Below are positions 48,121 to 57,718 of a DNA stretch of 64,000 nucleotides, piece after piece. This DNA comes from Balanoglossus misakiensis (lineage: Eukaryota > Hemichordata): positions 18,600,001 through 18,664,000 of the forward strand of contig CM082577.2 in assembly GCA_040954595.2 (NCBI GenBank). The letters run 5' to 3'. A program made the translations under genes and the position numbers. Every line of letters starts with the position of its first letter. The stretch's first letter is position 1. Under the pieces are notes generated by a model. The model worked only from the letters and a program-made list of their open reading frames with translations, was not told the DNA's origin and did no database searches.

Positions 48121-48690
48121 TCCAAGCACTGACCCTGTCAATGCTTGGAAATTTCCAGGCTCTCACATTCCCCGAGTGTCTGGAAATTTCCGACCACTGA
48201 CCCTGTCAGTGCTTGGAAATTTCTAGGCTCTCACATTCCCTGAGTGTCTGGAAATTTCCGACCACTGACCCTTGTCAGTGCTTGGAAATTTCTAAGCTCT
48301 CACATTCCCTGAGTGTCTGGAAATTTCCGACCACTGACCCTTGTCAGTGCTTGGAAATTTCCAGGCTCTCACATTCCCTGAGTGTCTGGAAATTTCCGAC
48401 CACTGACCCTTGTCAGTGCTTGGAAATTTCCAGGCTCTCACATTCCCTGAGTGTCCGGAAATTTCCGACCACTGACCCTTGTCAGTGCTTGGAAATTTCC
48501 AGGCTCTCACATTCCCTGAGTGTCTGGAAATTTCCGACCACTGACCCTTGTCAGTGCTTGGAAATTTCCAGGCTCTCACATTCCCTGAGTGTCCGGAAAT
48601 TTCCGACCACTGACCCTTGTCAGTGCTTGGAAATTGCCAGGCTCTCACATTCCCTGAGTGTCTGGAAATTTCCAGACACTGACCCTTCTG
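48121..48690 (-). repeat. Tandem array of the 69-bp repeat, right arm (inverted)
   Basis: Eight starts (48,160, 48,228, 48,297 and on to 48,642) of the same unit in reverse orientation. One interval is 68 bp because of a missing T; the others are 69 bp. It can pair with the left array to form a long cruciform. Confidence 0.9.
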
Positions 48691-48940
48691 GAGTGACTAG
48701 CAATTTTTGCAAATTGTACTATTAATTGAATTCATAATTTAATTATTAGTTTTTTTCAATGAAATATTCAAATCCATACAACCCAAAGATGGCTCCTTCA
48801 TTATTTCTATGGAAATTTCACAGTTTATTCTTTTCTTTCTGCACACTCGCAAACATCTTGAAAATAATCATAGAAAAATATCGAAATATATTGTACTGTG
48901 AACAAAACACTAATTTCCTTGAAAAAAGTTTAAAAAACGG

Positions 48941-51900
48941 CTACTTTTCGGAAATTGGAAAATGTTTTCTATACTGTTCTAGCTGTCTGATCATCGCAAA
49001 CAAATCTTTCTGTGTAGCTTGCCAGTAAGGGGGTGTCCCTCTAATAGGTTTCAAAAACTTGTAACCTTCATCACATTTCAAAATCTCTTGCAAAGATTCT
49101 CTGTCAGTCAAAACATCAGATGTTACTTTTTTCCCACAAGCATGTGCAGTTCCTTTTCTCAATGCAATAGAAACATTAGATACAACCTGCTCAATTTCTG
49201 ACAAATACTGTGAATAGAATATGTAGTCTGTATTTTGTGCAAACCTATTGCTTGCATTCAACAAACGACTTTGCAAATATCGGCCTATAGTAATTTTAAT
49301 TTCTCTATCATCATGAAATGTTGGTGACCCAGTTGGAAATAACACTGGAAAGCACTTTGCTTCATTGTATTTCTCCATCATAACACTAACAGGTTCATTA
49401 CCTTCTGCAGGAGCAACAGAGATTATAGCATCAAAGTGATAATCAAGAATATCTTGTGCTATATTGACTGGCTGAAAGCATGTGTCCATGAATATTCCGT
49501 TAGTATCTTTCTCAGGCTCATCTCCATCATCTGTATCTGATGATGCATCATCATCAATATCTTTGACATCTGAAGGTTCATCTTTTGTTTTTTCCAGACA
49601 ATTTTCCCAATCCACATTGAATTTCACATCACTATACCACTTGTTCTTTCTTTGTAAATAATCCAATGCATTCTGAATGTGGCTTTTGGTTACAAACTGA
49701 TACTGATAAAAACCCTTGTAAGTCAATTTTCGCTTCAGTTTTACCTTTATCATCTGATCATCCAATTCACCACGTGGCAAAATACTTGTAGCTTTCTCTA
49801 TATTAGATGGCACACATACAACAGGTCCATGGACACCATTCTGACCACCTTTTGGCAATGCAAGCATTTTCATAAACGGAATATGTAATGCAATCAGATG
49901 TTGTTCTAGAGAATTCAGGCATTCCAATTCACGAGGAATTGGGTTTACATGCAGATTGTTTGCAACAGCTTGAACTGGCATCTTTCCACGCAACAGTTTA
50001 GTATCACATGTGTAACAAATCCACACCTTACCAGCTGCACTATTCTCAAGTGGGCACTCAACAGGACATAATAAACTACATCTATGTACATAATCTTCTC
50101 TAATGCAATTCTCAGCAATATCACAGGATGCAGTCTTAGTTGCATACTTATCTCCTTTGCAAAGAATTACTTGCTTTCTGAAAAGTCGCCTGTGACAAAC
50201 AGAACACACACAGTCAGGACCATTTGATACCTGATTCCGGAAAGCAGCAATAACATGGCCTAAATTTCTCTTTCGAATTTTGTTCTGTTCTATCTTACTT
50301 CTACTTCTTTCCAATACACTCTCTCCATAATGCGGGTTTTCTTTGTACCTTTGTGAACACTGTCTCTGCTGATTTTCTCTGACCAGGGGAATTTTTCTAT
50401 ATTGTTCACAAAATTCTGACTTTTTCTTGTCACGAAATCCTTCATCGTGCTCATATTTGGGAGAAAATCTTGTTTTCTCCGATTGACGAAACAATTCGTC
50501 ATGCTCATATTTCTCTGTGAATTTCACCTTCTTTGCTTCACGATACAGTGTGTCATGCAGGTATTTCTCGGACAACTTCGCCTTCTTTGCTTCACGGAAC
50601 AAACTGTCATGCCGGTACTTCTCTGATGATTTCACCTTCTTTGCCTCACGAAACAATGCGTCATGCTGGTACTTCTGTGAAAATTTCTGTTTCTTAACCT
50701 CTTTGTATGATATATCTTCATGGTACCTTCTTTTCCTTTTCAATTTCAGTTGCTCTCTGATTTCACAATTACTATGATACAACGCACGCTGTCTATCAAC
50801 CCTTGTGCCCTTTGTTTTAACATTTGCACTAGGTGCACTTTCCATACTTTGTTTCTGTTGATATTTCACTCTTCTCAGTTCTTTTCGAAGCCGTGTACTC
50901 ATGGGCCTTTTCCTCTTAACTCCTGTTTCAATTCTCAGTGGCTGCAAATTGTCATTCACAATCTCTTTATTTGGACATTTCCTTTGTGAACAAGAAATCT
51001 CACTACTTGTGACAGATTTGCAGTTGTCAGTCACATTTACAATAGACACTTGTACATCACAATCAGTATGTGTGCAGTGACAGTTTTCCAAGTTAGGTGT
51101 TTTGACACACTCAACGACATCAAAATGATTTTGATTTAGATGATAAATATAGATACCATCACCTCGACTGCAATTCCTCTCATTAAATTGAGTGCAAGGG
51201 TGTTTCCACCATCTGCCAATGGTATGGACATATATGTCAGTATTCAACAAGTTTGCTCCTGCGAAGATTTCAACTTCGGAACCCCAAATGTTAAGGCAAT
51301 CCATTCTAGACTTTTCAATGTAGTCTGCAACTGATGTATATCCCATTGACTTTATGAAATCTAAATATGTATTCTCATTGACTCTCAAGTGATTAAGAAT
51401 GGCTTTTCGCATCACTCTGTGATTTCTCTCACTTCCACTTACAGCATATGACAACGCCCGAAACAAACAGTTACCATCACCAACAATTGACTTTATTTTA
51501 CAGGGTTCACCAGCTTCCGCACCCTCAATTCCATTTACAGACTCATTATTATTTTCATTATGTAAGTGAAGTTTGTCACATAACTCATGCTGTATCACAG
51601 ACGTAATTGGACAAAATAAATATTCACTGGTTTCGGTACCACCATCTTGTGAATCATTTCCAACACACTCTGTTTCTATAACTCTTGCTATGTTCACATT
51701 ATCAACTTCTCCCATCACATAAGTCTCCTCAACTTCATGCTCAACAGTAATTCCTCTTTGATCACCTTCATCATGTGCAACATCACGTGCCATAGTGTTA
51801 CTTACGTCCTCAAAATCTCCAACATGTTCACCATGACCCTGAAGGAGAGCATTATCAGATTTATTTTGCCAGTCATTTAGATCCCGAAGGACACCATCAG

Positions 51901-52399
51901 ATTCATATTGCAAGTCATCTAGATCCCGAAGGACACCATCAGATTCATTTTGCAAGTCATCTAGATCCCGAAGGACACCATAAGAGTTATTTTGCAAGTT
52001 CTTAGCGTCCCGAAGGACATCATTTCCACATTCATTTTGCAAGTTCTTAGCGTCCCGAGGGACATCATTTCCACATTCATTTTGCAAGTTCTTAGCGTCC
52101 CGAGGGACATCATTTCCACATTCATTTTCCAAGTTCTTAGCGTCCCGAGGGACATCATTTCCACATTCATTTTGCAAGTTCTTAGCGTCCCGAAGGACAT
52201 CATTTCCACATTTATTATCCAAGTTCATAAGGTCCCGAGGGACATAATTTCCAGATACATTTTCCACTGTAACAGTGTCATTTTGGTCAAACAGGACAGA
52301 TTGGTCCTGAGTGACAATTCCACTGGTTGGTGGGACACGACCCAAACCCAACCGCTTCTTCTGCACATCACTCTTCCTCCAGTACTTCTTACGAGGCAT
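48941..52399 (-). CDS. Helentron replicase, N-terminal part (OTU, Zn-finger-like, Rep start)
   Basis: This 1,152-codon frame is the upstream part of the Helentron protein. Residues 55-175: acidic 15-residue repeats (NECGNDVPRDAKNLQ type). Residues 300-430: OTU-type cysteine protease with GDGNC (D308, C311) and HFDVV (H425), usual in Helentrons and perhaps acting on ubiquitin. Residues 555-665: lysine-rich repeats (KYRHDSLFREAKK type), likely coiled or nucleic-acid binding. Residues 730-800: cysteine pairs (CVCSVC, CYTC) of zinc-finger kind. Residues 810-930: DUF6570-like block. Residues 985-1138: start of the Helitron Rep domain (FPVLFPTG, then DLFAMIRQL). The last 12 codons and stop derive from the foldback element, so the Rep domain is cut before its two-histidine motif. 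The ATG at 52,399 follows directly on a good splice acceptor, suggesting a 5' untranslated exon upstream. No internal stop or frameshift is seen. Confidence 0.88.
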   Translation of the reverse strand: MPRKKYWRKSDVQKKRLGLGRVPPTSGIVTQDQSVLFDQNDTVTVENVSGNYVPRDLMNLDNKCGNDVLRDAKNLQNECGNDVPRDAKNLENECGNDVPRDAKNLQNECGNDVPRDAKNLQNECGNDVLRDAKNLQNNSYGVLRDLDDLQNESDGVLRDLDDLQYESDGVLRDLNDWQNKSDNALLQGHGEHVGDFEDVSNTMARDVAHDEGDQRGITVEHEVEETYVMGEVDNVNIARVIETECVGNDSQDGGTETSEYLFCPITSVIQHELCDKLHLHNENNNESVNGIEGAEAGEPCKIKSIVGDGNCLFRALSYAVSGSERNHRVMRKAILNHLRVNENTYLDFIKSMGYTSVADYIEKSRMDCLNIWGSEVEIFAGANLLNTDIYVHTIGRWWKHPCTQFNERNCSRGDGIYIYHLNQNHFDVVECVKTPNLENCHCTHTDCDVQVSIVNVTDNCKSVTSSEISCSQRKCPNKEIVNDNLQPLRIETGVKRKRPMSTRLRKELRRVKYQQKQSMESAPSANVKTKGTRVDRQRALYHSNCEIREQLKLKRKRRYHEDISYKEVKKQKFSQKYQHDALFREAKKVKSSEKYRHDSLFREAKKAKLSEKYLHDTLYREAKKVKFTEKYEHDELFRQSEKTRFSPKYEHDEGFRDKKKSEFCEQYRKIPLVRENQQRQCSQRYKENPHYGESVLERSRSKIEQNKIRKRNLGHVIAAFRNQVSNGPDCVCSVCHRRLFRKQVILCKGDKYATKTASCDIAENCIREDYVHRCSLLCPVECPLENSAAGKVWICYTCDTKLLRGKMPVQAVANNLHVNPIPRELECLNSLEQHLIALHIPFMKMLALPKGGQNGVHGPVVCVPSNIEKATSILPRGELDDQMIKVKLKRKLTYKGFYQYQFVTKSHIQNALDYLQRKNKWYSDVKFNVDWENCLEKTKDEPSDVKDIDDDASSDTDDGDEPEKDTNGIFMDTCFQPVNIAQDILDYHFDAIISVAPAEGNEPVSVMMEKYNEAKCFPVLFPTGSPTFHDDREIKITIGRYLQSRLLNASNRFAQNTDYIFYSQYLSEIEQVVSNVSIALRKGTAHACGKKVTSDVLTDRESLQEILKCDEGYKFLKPIRGTPPYWQATQKDLFAMIRQLEQYRKHFPISEK
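48945..48979 (-). repeat. Right terminal inverted repeat of the foldback element
   Basis: 35 bp complementary to 45,941-45,975. Read on the minus strand it continues the upstream Helentron frame for 12 foreign codons after the native sequence and then meets a stop at 48,941. Confidence 0.9.
48980..48981. repeat. Target duplication TA, right copy
   Basis: Pairs with 45,939-45,940; with neighbouring bases it also reads CTAG. Confidence 0.65.
51862..52216 (-). repeat. 45-bp coding tandem repeats in the Helentron gene
   Basis: About eight head-to-tail copies of a 45-bp unit encode 15-residue acidic repeats near the N-terminus. The five 5' copies (NECGNDVPRDAKNLQ type) are almost identical; the three 3' copies (NESDGVLRDLDDLQ type) form a second group, at least one of them shorter. 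A multiple of three keeps the frame open despite copy number change. Confidence 0.85.
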
Positions 52400-52409
52400 C
52401 TGAAAAATA
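52400..52409 (-). promoter_or_regulatory. Probable 3' splice site before the Helentron start codon
   Basis: On the minus strand a T-rich ATATTTTTCAG immediately precedes the ATG at 52,399. This suggests that the start codon lies at the beginning of an exon and that the promoter is farther right. Confidence 0.45.
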
Positions 52410-53197
52410 TTTCAACATGATTACCATCACCAAACAGAAGTTAACAACTCATTGATGATCCAACTGTCCACATTTTGCAGTGCCTTCCCCATTTTAGTGT
52501 CTGCATTACTTGTCCTCATGTTTTTTCCACCATGCAATTGAAATAATACAGGCCTGTCCACAAATAGGATCAATAATACTGGTACATAGGTGAAATATAC
52601 ATGTTGAATAGCAGCTATGCTCATCACATTTCTGTACTGTTCGTGTACATCAAACTACACCATAACTCAGGCATTATCATTTTCAAGCTGGCACTATTTG
52701 TACATAAGGCGTATAAACTGAGAGAAGAATTTTTTATTACCATGTAAAGTACTCACTCCCATGATGTATATATATATTTTTGTATTTGTAATTTAAAGCT
52801 GCAATATGGGCCGGAGGCCTTTAAGAGCAATAAATATATTATAAGCATTATCATTACAGCTGCTACACAACATTTTTAATTCCAACCATGACCCAGGATA
52901 GGATCACTAATCCTGGTACACAACCACACATGCAGTGCATAAATTCTCAACCAGCTATGTTGACCACACCTCTACAAACTGCAACGCACTTGAAATCATC
53001 TGCTATATCTATAACACTTACCGTCAAATATGTTGTGTCACCAAAAACTGGAAAACAAACCAAATAACCTTATTAGAAAAAAATGTATATCATACAGTGA
53101 TTCAACAAAACATACACAAAATCTCCACAAAGTGTGAAACTTACACAACAAAGTTTTCCAGATTTAGTTGAAAATGCCCTTCAAATTTCCATGTATG
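52410..53197. other. Helentron 5' flank, proximal part
   Basis: AT-rich with no gene recognised. Upstream exon and promoter of the Helentron are expected here or further right, but no clear TATA box or donor site could be chosen. Confidence 0.35.
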
Positions 53198-53555
53198 TTA
53201 AAGAGACAAAGTCTCTCTCACGCTGCCCTTTTTCCATCAATTATGTTTGATACAAGACACCGTTTATGTAATTTTACGTGTGGATATATAGTGAATCAAC
53301 GTTCAACCACACACAACTTCCATCCTGTTTGTAGGATATCAGAGTCAAAATCTCGCCAAAATGAATAAATGGTAAACACTGATTATTCATTTTGGTGAAT
53401 TTTTCACTACCGTGTCTACAAGTGGGATGCACGTAGTGTGTGGTCGAACGTTGATTCTCTTTATATTCACATATAAAAAAATAACACAAACGATGTCTTG
53501 TATCAAATATAATTAACGGAAAAAGGGCAGCGACAGACAGACTTTGTCCCTTTAA
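53198..53555. mobile_element. TTAA-type MITE, long palindromic copy
   Basis: TTAA-AGAGACAAAGTC at the left and GACTTTGTCCCT-TTAA at the right. Further in, CTGCCCTTTTTCC, TTTGATACAAGACA and AACGTTCAACCACACAC each have inverted partners, so the element is nearly one 358-bp hairpin centred near 53,376. Same family as 41,461-41,629. Confidence 0.75.
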
Positions 53556-54159
53556 CAATATTATACATAGCTACAAATACGATTATTAATCAACAAAACT
53601 CTCAGTGAACAAACAATGACACATGTCACTTTCATAGCCAGCCCTCAACAGATTAATATTATTTCACAACAGACAAAACCACACTTGTATTACTTTAATC
53701 AACCATGTCTACACATTCAAATCGAAGTGAATCAAATAAAATTGATGAACACAGGAATGCCTTCCTCATTTACATAACAGTACACCTTCAAATAAACACC
53801 AATCATGGCACATCATTTCACAAGTATTTCCAGCATTTTTAAAGTGTCAAACAACTTTTAATATCACACAATATTCCAGAAAACAGCTCAAAACCACACC
53901 CTTCATCCTTTAAGGTCATGGTCAAAAACAACATCAAACACTCACCTTGAGACTGAGATATATCTGTTCAGCGAAATCTGTTAACAGAATAGACAAAAAT
54001 ATTACTACTCATTCATTATTTCCCTCAGATAAATCACAACAGAAAAATGTGCAAGCATGTGTATGTAAGTCACAAACATGTCAGTATAAAAATACACATA
54101 TATCATTCAAAATAACCCATACAGAACAGTGTCCTTGTCCACATCGAATAATTAATTTA
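53556..54159. other. Helentron 5' flank, middle part
   Basis: AT-rich stretch with no gene or repeat recognised. Confidence 0.35.
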
Positions 54160-54655
54160 ATTATTGCGTAGGCTATCTGCGAAATACATGGTCGCCGCCA
54201 TATTGAATTCGACTGACCTTGTTTATGTGTGAAAATAAAACTATTAAAACCCTAATGAAACTGACATCGCCTCTCATATAATCAAAATCTCACTACCGCC
54301 GGATCAACTACTACAACTACACAACCGTCACCATCCAGCTTTCAACTCATCCAAATCACCGATGAAGTGATTAACATTTACACCACTTTTACAACTCAGA
54401 CATGTCGCCATAAATTATTGCGTAAGCAACTCTGCAAAACACACGGTCGCCGCCATATTGTATTGGACTTGCCTCTGTACGTGTCAAAATATAACTCAAA
54501 TTAAACTGACATCGGCTCTCATATCATCAAAATCACACTACCGCTAGATAAACTACAACTACACAATTGTCACCGCCCACGTTTCCACTCCTTAAAATCA
54601 CCGATAAAGCGATTACTACCACTTTCAAAACTTCGACATGTTTAGCGAATTACAC
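54160..54655. repeat. Direct repeat of 254 bp in the Helentron 5' region
   Basis: Two head-to-tail copies begin ATTATTGCGTA (54,160 and 54,414). Both contain GGTCGCCGCCATATTG, followed by ACTGACATCG, CTACAACTACACAA and an ACATGT end. GCCGCCATNTTG is the classical YY1 consensus. Duplicated blocks with such a site upstream of the gene suggest a promoter region; this is inference. Confidence 0.6.
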
Positions 54656-54890
54656 TCACCAGTAATCAGCTGACCCCTACTGTAGACGTATTTCCGTAAT
54701 CACATTCGTTTTCGGATCCGTCAACCTCAAAGCTAGTATGTAGGACAGCTTTGGATTCAAGTGCACACAGGTCAAACAGCCCCTTCCTGCACAAAGTTTC
54801 AATAGCCATTGTAGCTGTATGTATCACTAGGAGAAGGTATATCAACGCATTACACAAAATCGACCACAATATTGCTTTGATGTTGAACTT
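54656..54890. other. Distal 5' flank of the Helentron
   Basis: No feature recognised. The boundary with the orphan A2 terminus is placed near 54,890; the Helentron 5' terminus should lie close to it. Confidence 0.35.
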
Positions 54891-54951
54891 AGGTTTGTTG
54901 CTATGCGCTATTTTGGCTTGGGCCCGCCATTGCTGCTTGGCAGCTATATTT
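54891..54951 (+). repeat. Orphan A2 3' terminus
   Basis: TTTGTTGCTATGCGCTATTTTGG resembles the GCTATGTTGCTATG run that precedes A2 termini. It is followed by GCTTGGGCCCGCCATTGCTG and TATATTT. No A2 body precedes it, so it is the likely right end of unit A2-5, separated by the Helentron. Confidence 0.6.
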
Positions 54952-55164
54952 AGGGCCCAAGCGCATGCAGCGCTTGGGCCCTATTGTTATTACTGGGTTT
55001 TTTTACGGGCCCAAGCCAAGCCAGGCTTGGGCCCGTATTGGTTTCGTTGGGGTTTTTTACGGGCCCAAGCCAAGCCAGGCTTGGGCCCGTATTGGTTTCG
55101 TTGGGGTTTTTAGGGCCCAAGCGCACGCAAGCGCTTGGGCCCTATTGGTTTCGTTGGAATTTTT
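54952..55164 (+). repeat. Array of four 5' hairpin cassettes (A, B, B, B)
   Basis: Cassette 1 (54,952): AGGGCCCAAGCG stem with A-type spacer TTATTACTGGG. Cassettes 2 and 3 (55,005 and 55,059): identical, stem lengthened to ACGGGCCCAAGCC/GGCTTGGGCCCGT with B-type spacer TTTCGTTGGGG; the extra C on one arm is matched by an extra G on the other. Cassette 4 (55,112): AGGGCCCAAGCG, loop CACGCAAG, spacer TTTCGTTGGAA. Three B bodies and then an A2 body follow, the reverse of the cassette order. Confidence 0.85.
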
Positions 55165-56613
55165 CTTTCTTGCTTGCTTGCTTTCTTTCTTTCTTTCTTT
55201 CTTTATTCTTGTGTCAATTCTTCGGCCAACTAAATCTCTGAAACTACTGCAGGTACACTGCTCAAACTTGCTACAGTGGTCAAGGTCTATGAGTAGATGT
55301 GCAGTGACTTGTGAATACTTAATTAGTCACGTGACCTGGTGGCCATATTGGATTTTCTGAAAAAATGCAAATCTCAGATCTCAGAAACTACAAGTCAGAT
55401 CGACTTCAAATTTGGCATGCAGGTAGACTACCTTCTACCCATCATTTTTGTAATTGGATATTTTGCTGTAAATGTTGCAGTTTTTTTGCTACAATTTTTT
55501 TTCTGAAATCTGGCTTAAATTTCAAAAATCTTCTTCTCCAGAACCGGTGATAACCGAGACACGGGGTTTGGGGTATGTGGTCACCTAACTGATGTCTATC
55601 AAGTTTGCGAAGATCATTGTGATTGGTCGAAGATTATGGCGGCCATATTGGATTTTCGAAAAACCATAGTTAAACTCCAAAAATCTTCTTCTCCAGAACG
55701 GGCGATGACTGAGTCGCAAGATTCGGGGAGTATGGTCACTACACTGATGTCTATCAAGTTTGCAAAGAGCATTGTGATTGGTCGAAGATTATGGCGGCCA
55801 TATTGGATTTTGTAAAAAGCAGTGAAAAATTGAAATTCCTTTTTCTAGTCTAAAAATTGATAGCATGCAAATTCTTTTTATGGATATCAATTGTCATGTG
55901 ACTAAAATATGTTACAATTTTTTGGCGATTTTTCACATGGTCTTTGACCTACATATCACACGTTATTATTTCAGCATATCTAATTCCAGGCTAACCTATA
56001 GGGCTAGACTTTTGGTTTTTGATGCATGTGGATTAGTGTGTGATCAAAATATTTTGCTACTTTTCATGACCCCATTGACCTCTGCTGACCTCATTAATTA
56101 TGTGCATAGCTAATTACAGGCGAACCAATAGAGGTAGAGGTTTGGTTTTTGTTGGACACAGACCAGTATGGGATCAAAATTTTTTGCCCAAATGTTGCGT
56201 GACCTCTGGTGACCTTTGACCTACTTTCGCATATCTCAGCATCCAGAGCAGATACAGCCATGGCATTTGGTAGGATGGGACCAAAATGTAAAGCCACATT
56301 TTTGGGTCACCTGTGACACCTGCTGACCTCATTAAATATGCACATACCTAATTACAGGCGAACCAATAGAGCTAGAGTTTTGGTTTTTGTAGGACATGGA
56401 CCAGTACGGGTAAAAAAAAATTGCCCAAATGTTGGGTGACCTCAGGTGACCTTTGACCAACTTCACCCTATTTAAGCAGCAAAAATACACACGTCCTTGT
56501 TATGTCATGAGATAATACATCCAATAGAAAATTCTGTTTCTTCTCATGCATACTGTGCATATATAATTCAAGATCAGCGCTTGGGCCCGACAATGCTGCT
56601 CGCAGCTTTAATT
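55165..56613 (+). mobile_element. Family B composite unit B-12
   Basis: CTTG/CTTT microsatellite; head variant 'TTCTTCGGCCAACTAAATCTC'; three subrepeats (the first with GGTGGCCATATTGG); linker; three 240-bp repeats (DR1 exact near 56,212, mutated near 55,942 and 56,448); terminus GCGCTTGGGCCCGACAATG with GCTGCTCGCAGC. Confidence 0.65.
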
Positions 56614-57718
56614 CTTTCTTTCTTTCTTTATTCTTGGTTCATTTCTTTCGCGCTCTAGATCTCAGACACCGCTGCAGGTACAGTTCTCAAACTTGCTACA
56701 GTGGTCAAGGTCAATGAGTAGATGTGCAGTGACTTGTGAATACTTAATTAGTCACGTGACATGGCGGCCATATTGGATTTTCTGAAAAAATGCAAATCTC
56801 AGATCTCAGAAACTACAAGTCAGATCGACTTCAGATTTGGCGTGCTGGCAGTATACCCTCTGCCCATCATTTTTGTAATTGGATATTTTGCTGTCAATGT
56901 TGCAGTTTTTTTGCTACAGTTGTTTTTCTGAAATCTGGTCAAAATTTCAAAAATCTTCTTCTCCAGAACCGGCGATAACCGAGTCACGCCGTTTGGGTTA
57001 TGTGGTCACCTAACTGATGTCTATCAAGTTTGCGAAGATCATTGTGATTGGTCAAAGATTATGGCGGCCATATTGAATTTTCGAAAAACTATAGTAAAAC
57101 TTCAAAAATCTTCTACTCCAGAACGGGCGATAACCGAGTCACAAGATTTGGTGTGTGTGGTCATTAAACGGATGTCTATCAAGTTTGCGAAGGGGAATGT
57201 GATTGGTTGAAGATTATGGCAGCCATATTGGATTTTGTGAAAAACGATTAAAAAGTAAAAATTCCTTTTCTAGCCTAAAAATTGATAGCACAGAAATTCT
57301 TTTTATGGATATGAATCATCATATGACAAGAATAAGCTATAAATATTTTTGTAATTTTGGCCATGACCTTTGACCTACTTTTGACGAATCATTTTTCTGC
57401 ATATCTAATTCCAGGCTAACCAATAGGGCTATAAGTTTGGTTTTTGATGTATGTGGATTTGTATGTGATCAAAACATTTTGCTACTTTTCATGACCCCTT
57501 TGACCTCTGGTGACCTCATTAAATATGCGCATACCTAATTAATGATGAACCAATAGACCTAGAGGTTTTGTTTTTGTTATACATGGACCAGTATGGGGTC
57601 AAAATATTTTGCCCAAATGTTGGGTGACCTCGGGTGACCTTTGACCTACTTAACACTATATTAGCATCAGATCAGATAATAGAGCTTGGGCCCGGACAAT
57701 GCTGCTTGCAGCTTTAAT
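56614..57718 (+). mobile_element. Family B composite unit B-13 (headless, short)
   Basis: Head variant 'CTTTCGCGCTCTAGATCTC' with TATTCTTGGTTCATTTC; three subrepeats; two 240-bp repeats (DR1 sites near 57,365 and 57,638); AGAGCTTGGGCCCGGACAATG terminus. Its head is almost the same as that of B-14. Confidence 0.65.

Larger units (their letters stand above)
45941..48979. mobile_element. Foldback transposon inserted in the Helentron Rep domain
   Basis: A 3,039-bp insertion with perfect 35-bp terminal inverted repeats starting GAACAGTATAGAAAAC, flanked by TA (or CTAG). Inside, arrays of a 69-bp repeat lie in opposite orientations (46,479-47,204 and 48,121-48,690) around a 400-bp imperfect palindrome (47,262-47,665). 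No transposase is visible, so it is non-autonomous. The layout recalls foldback elements such as Drosophila FB and sea urchin TU. It splits the Helentron gene after the codon pair for Q-L; both flanking frames share the same phase across the target, so loss of the element with one target copy would leave the frame in register. The regions 45,976-46,478 and 48,691-48,944 are AT-rich and featureless. Confidence 0.85.
38931..54890 (-). mobile_element. Autonomous Helentron (Helitron2) with nested insertions
   Basis: The segment between a decayed A2 unit and an orphan A2 terminus shares no repeat with its surroundings. It carries two collinear minus-strand coding parts that together make a complete Helentron protein: OTU, Rep, helicase and EEP endonuclease. 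Helentrons replicate through a Rep-nicked single strand (rolling-circle type) and insert into T-rich sites. The exact ends could not be read; limits are where the flanking repeats stop. Nested inside are a pogo-like element (40,017-40,970), TTAA-type MITEs (41,461-41,629 and 53,198-53,555) and a foldback element (45,941-48,979) that splits the gene. Without these it would be about 11.5 kb. Confidence 0.75.

Noticed and set aside
48213-48725. 170-codon frame in the right 69-bp array
   Set aside because: Same repeat artefact as in the left array; the opposite strand is equally open.
38931-54890. The Helentron as direct parent of the composite units
   Set aside because: I found no AGGGCCCAAGC or GCTGCTTGCAGC ends at its borders, and it lies on the opposite strand, so the link is not supported by sequence here.
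16194-56297. Recurrent 67-69-codon minus-strand frames in the 240-bp repeats
   Set aside because: They track the tandem repeat and cross its boundaries; substitutions show no preference for silent sites as far as I can see.
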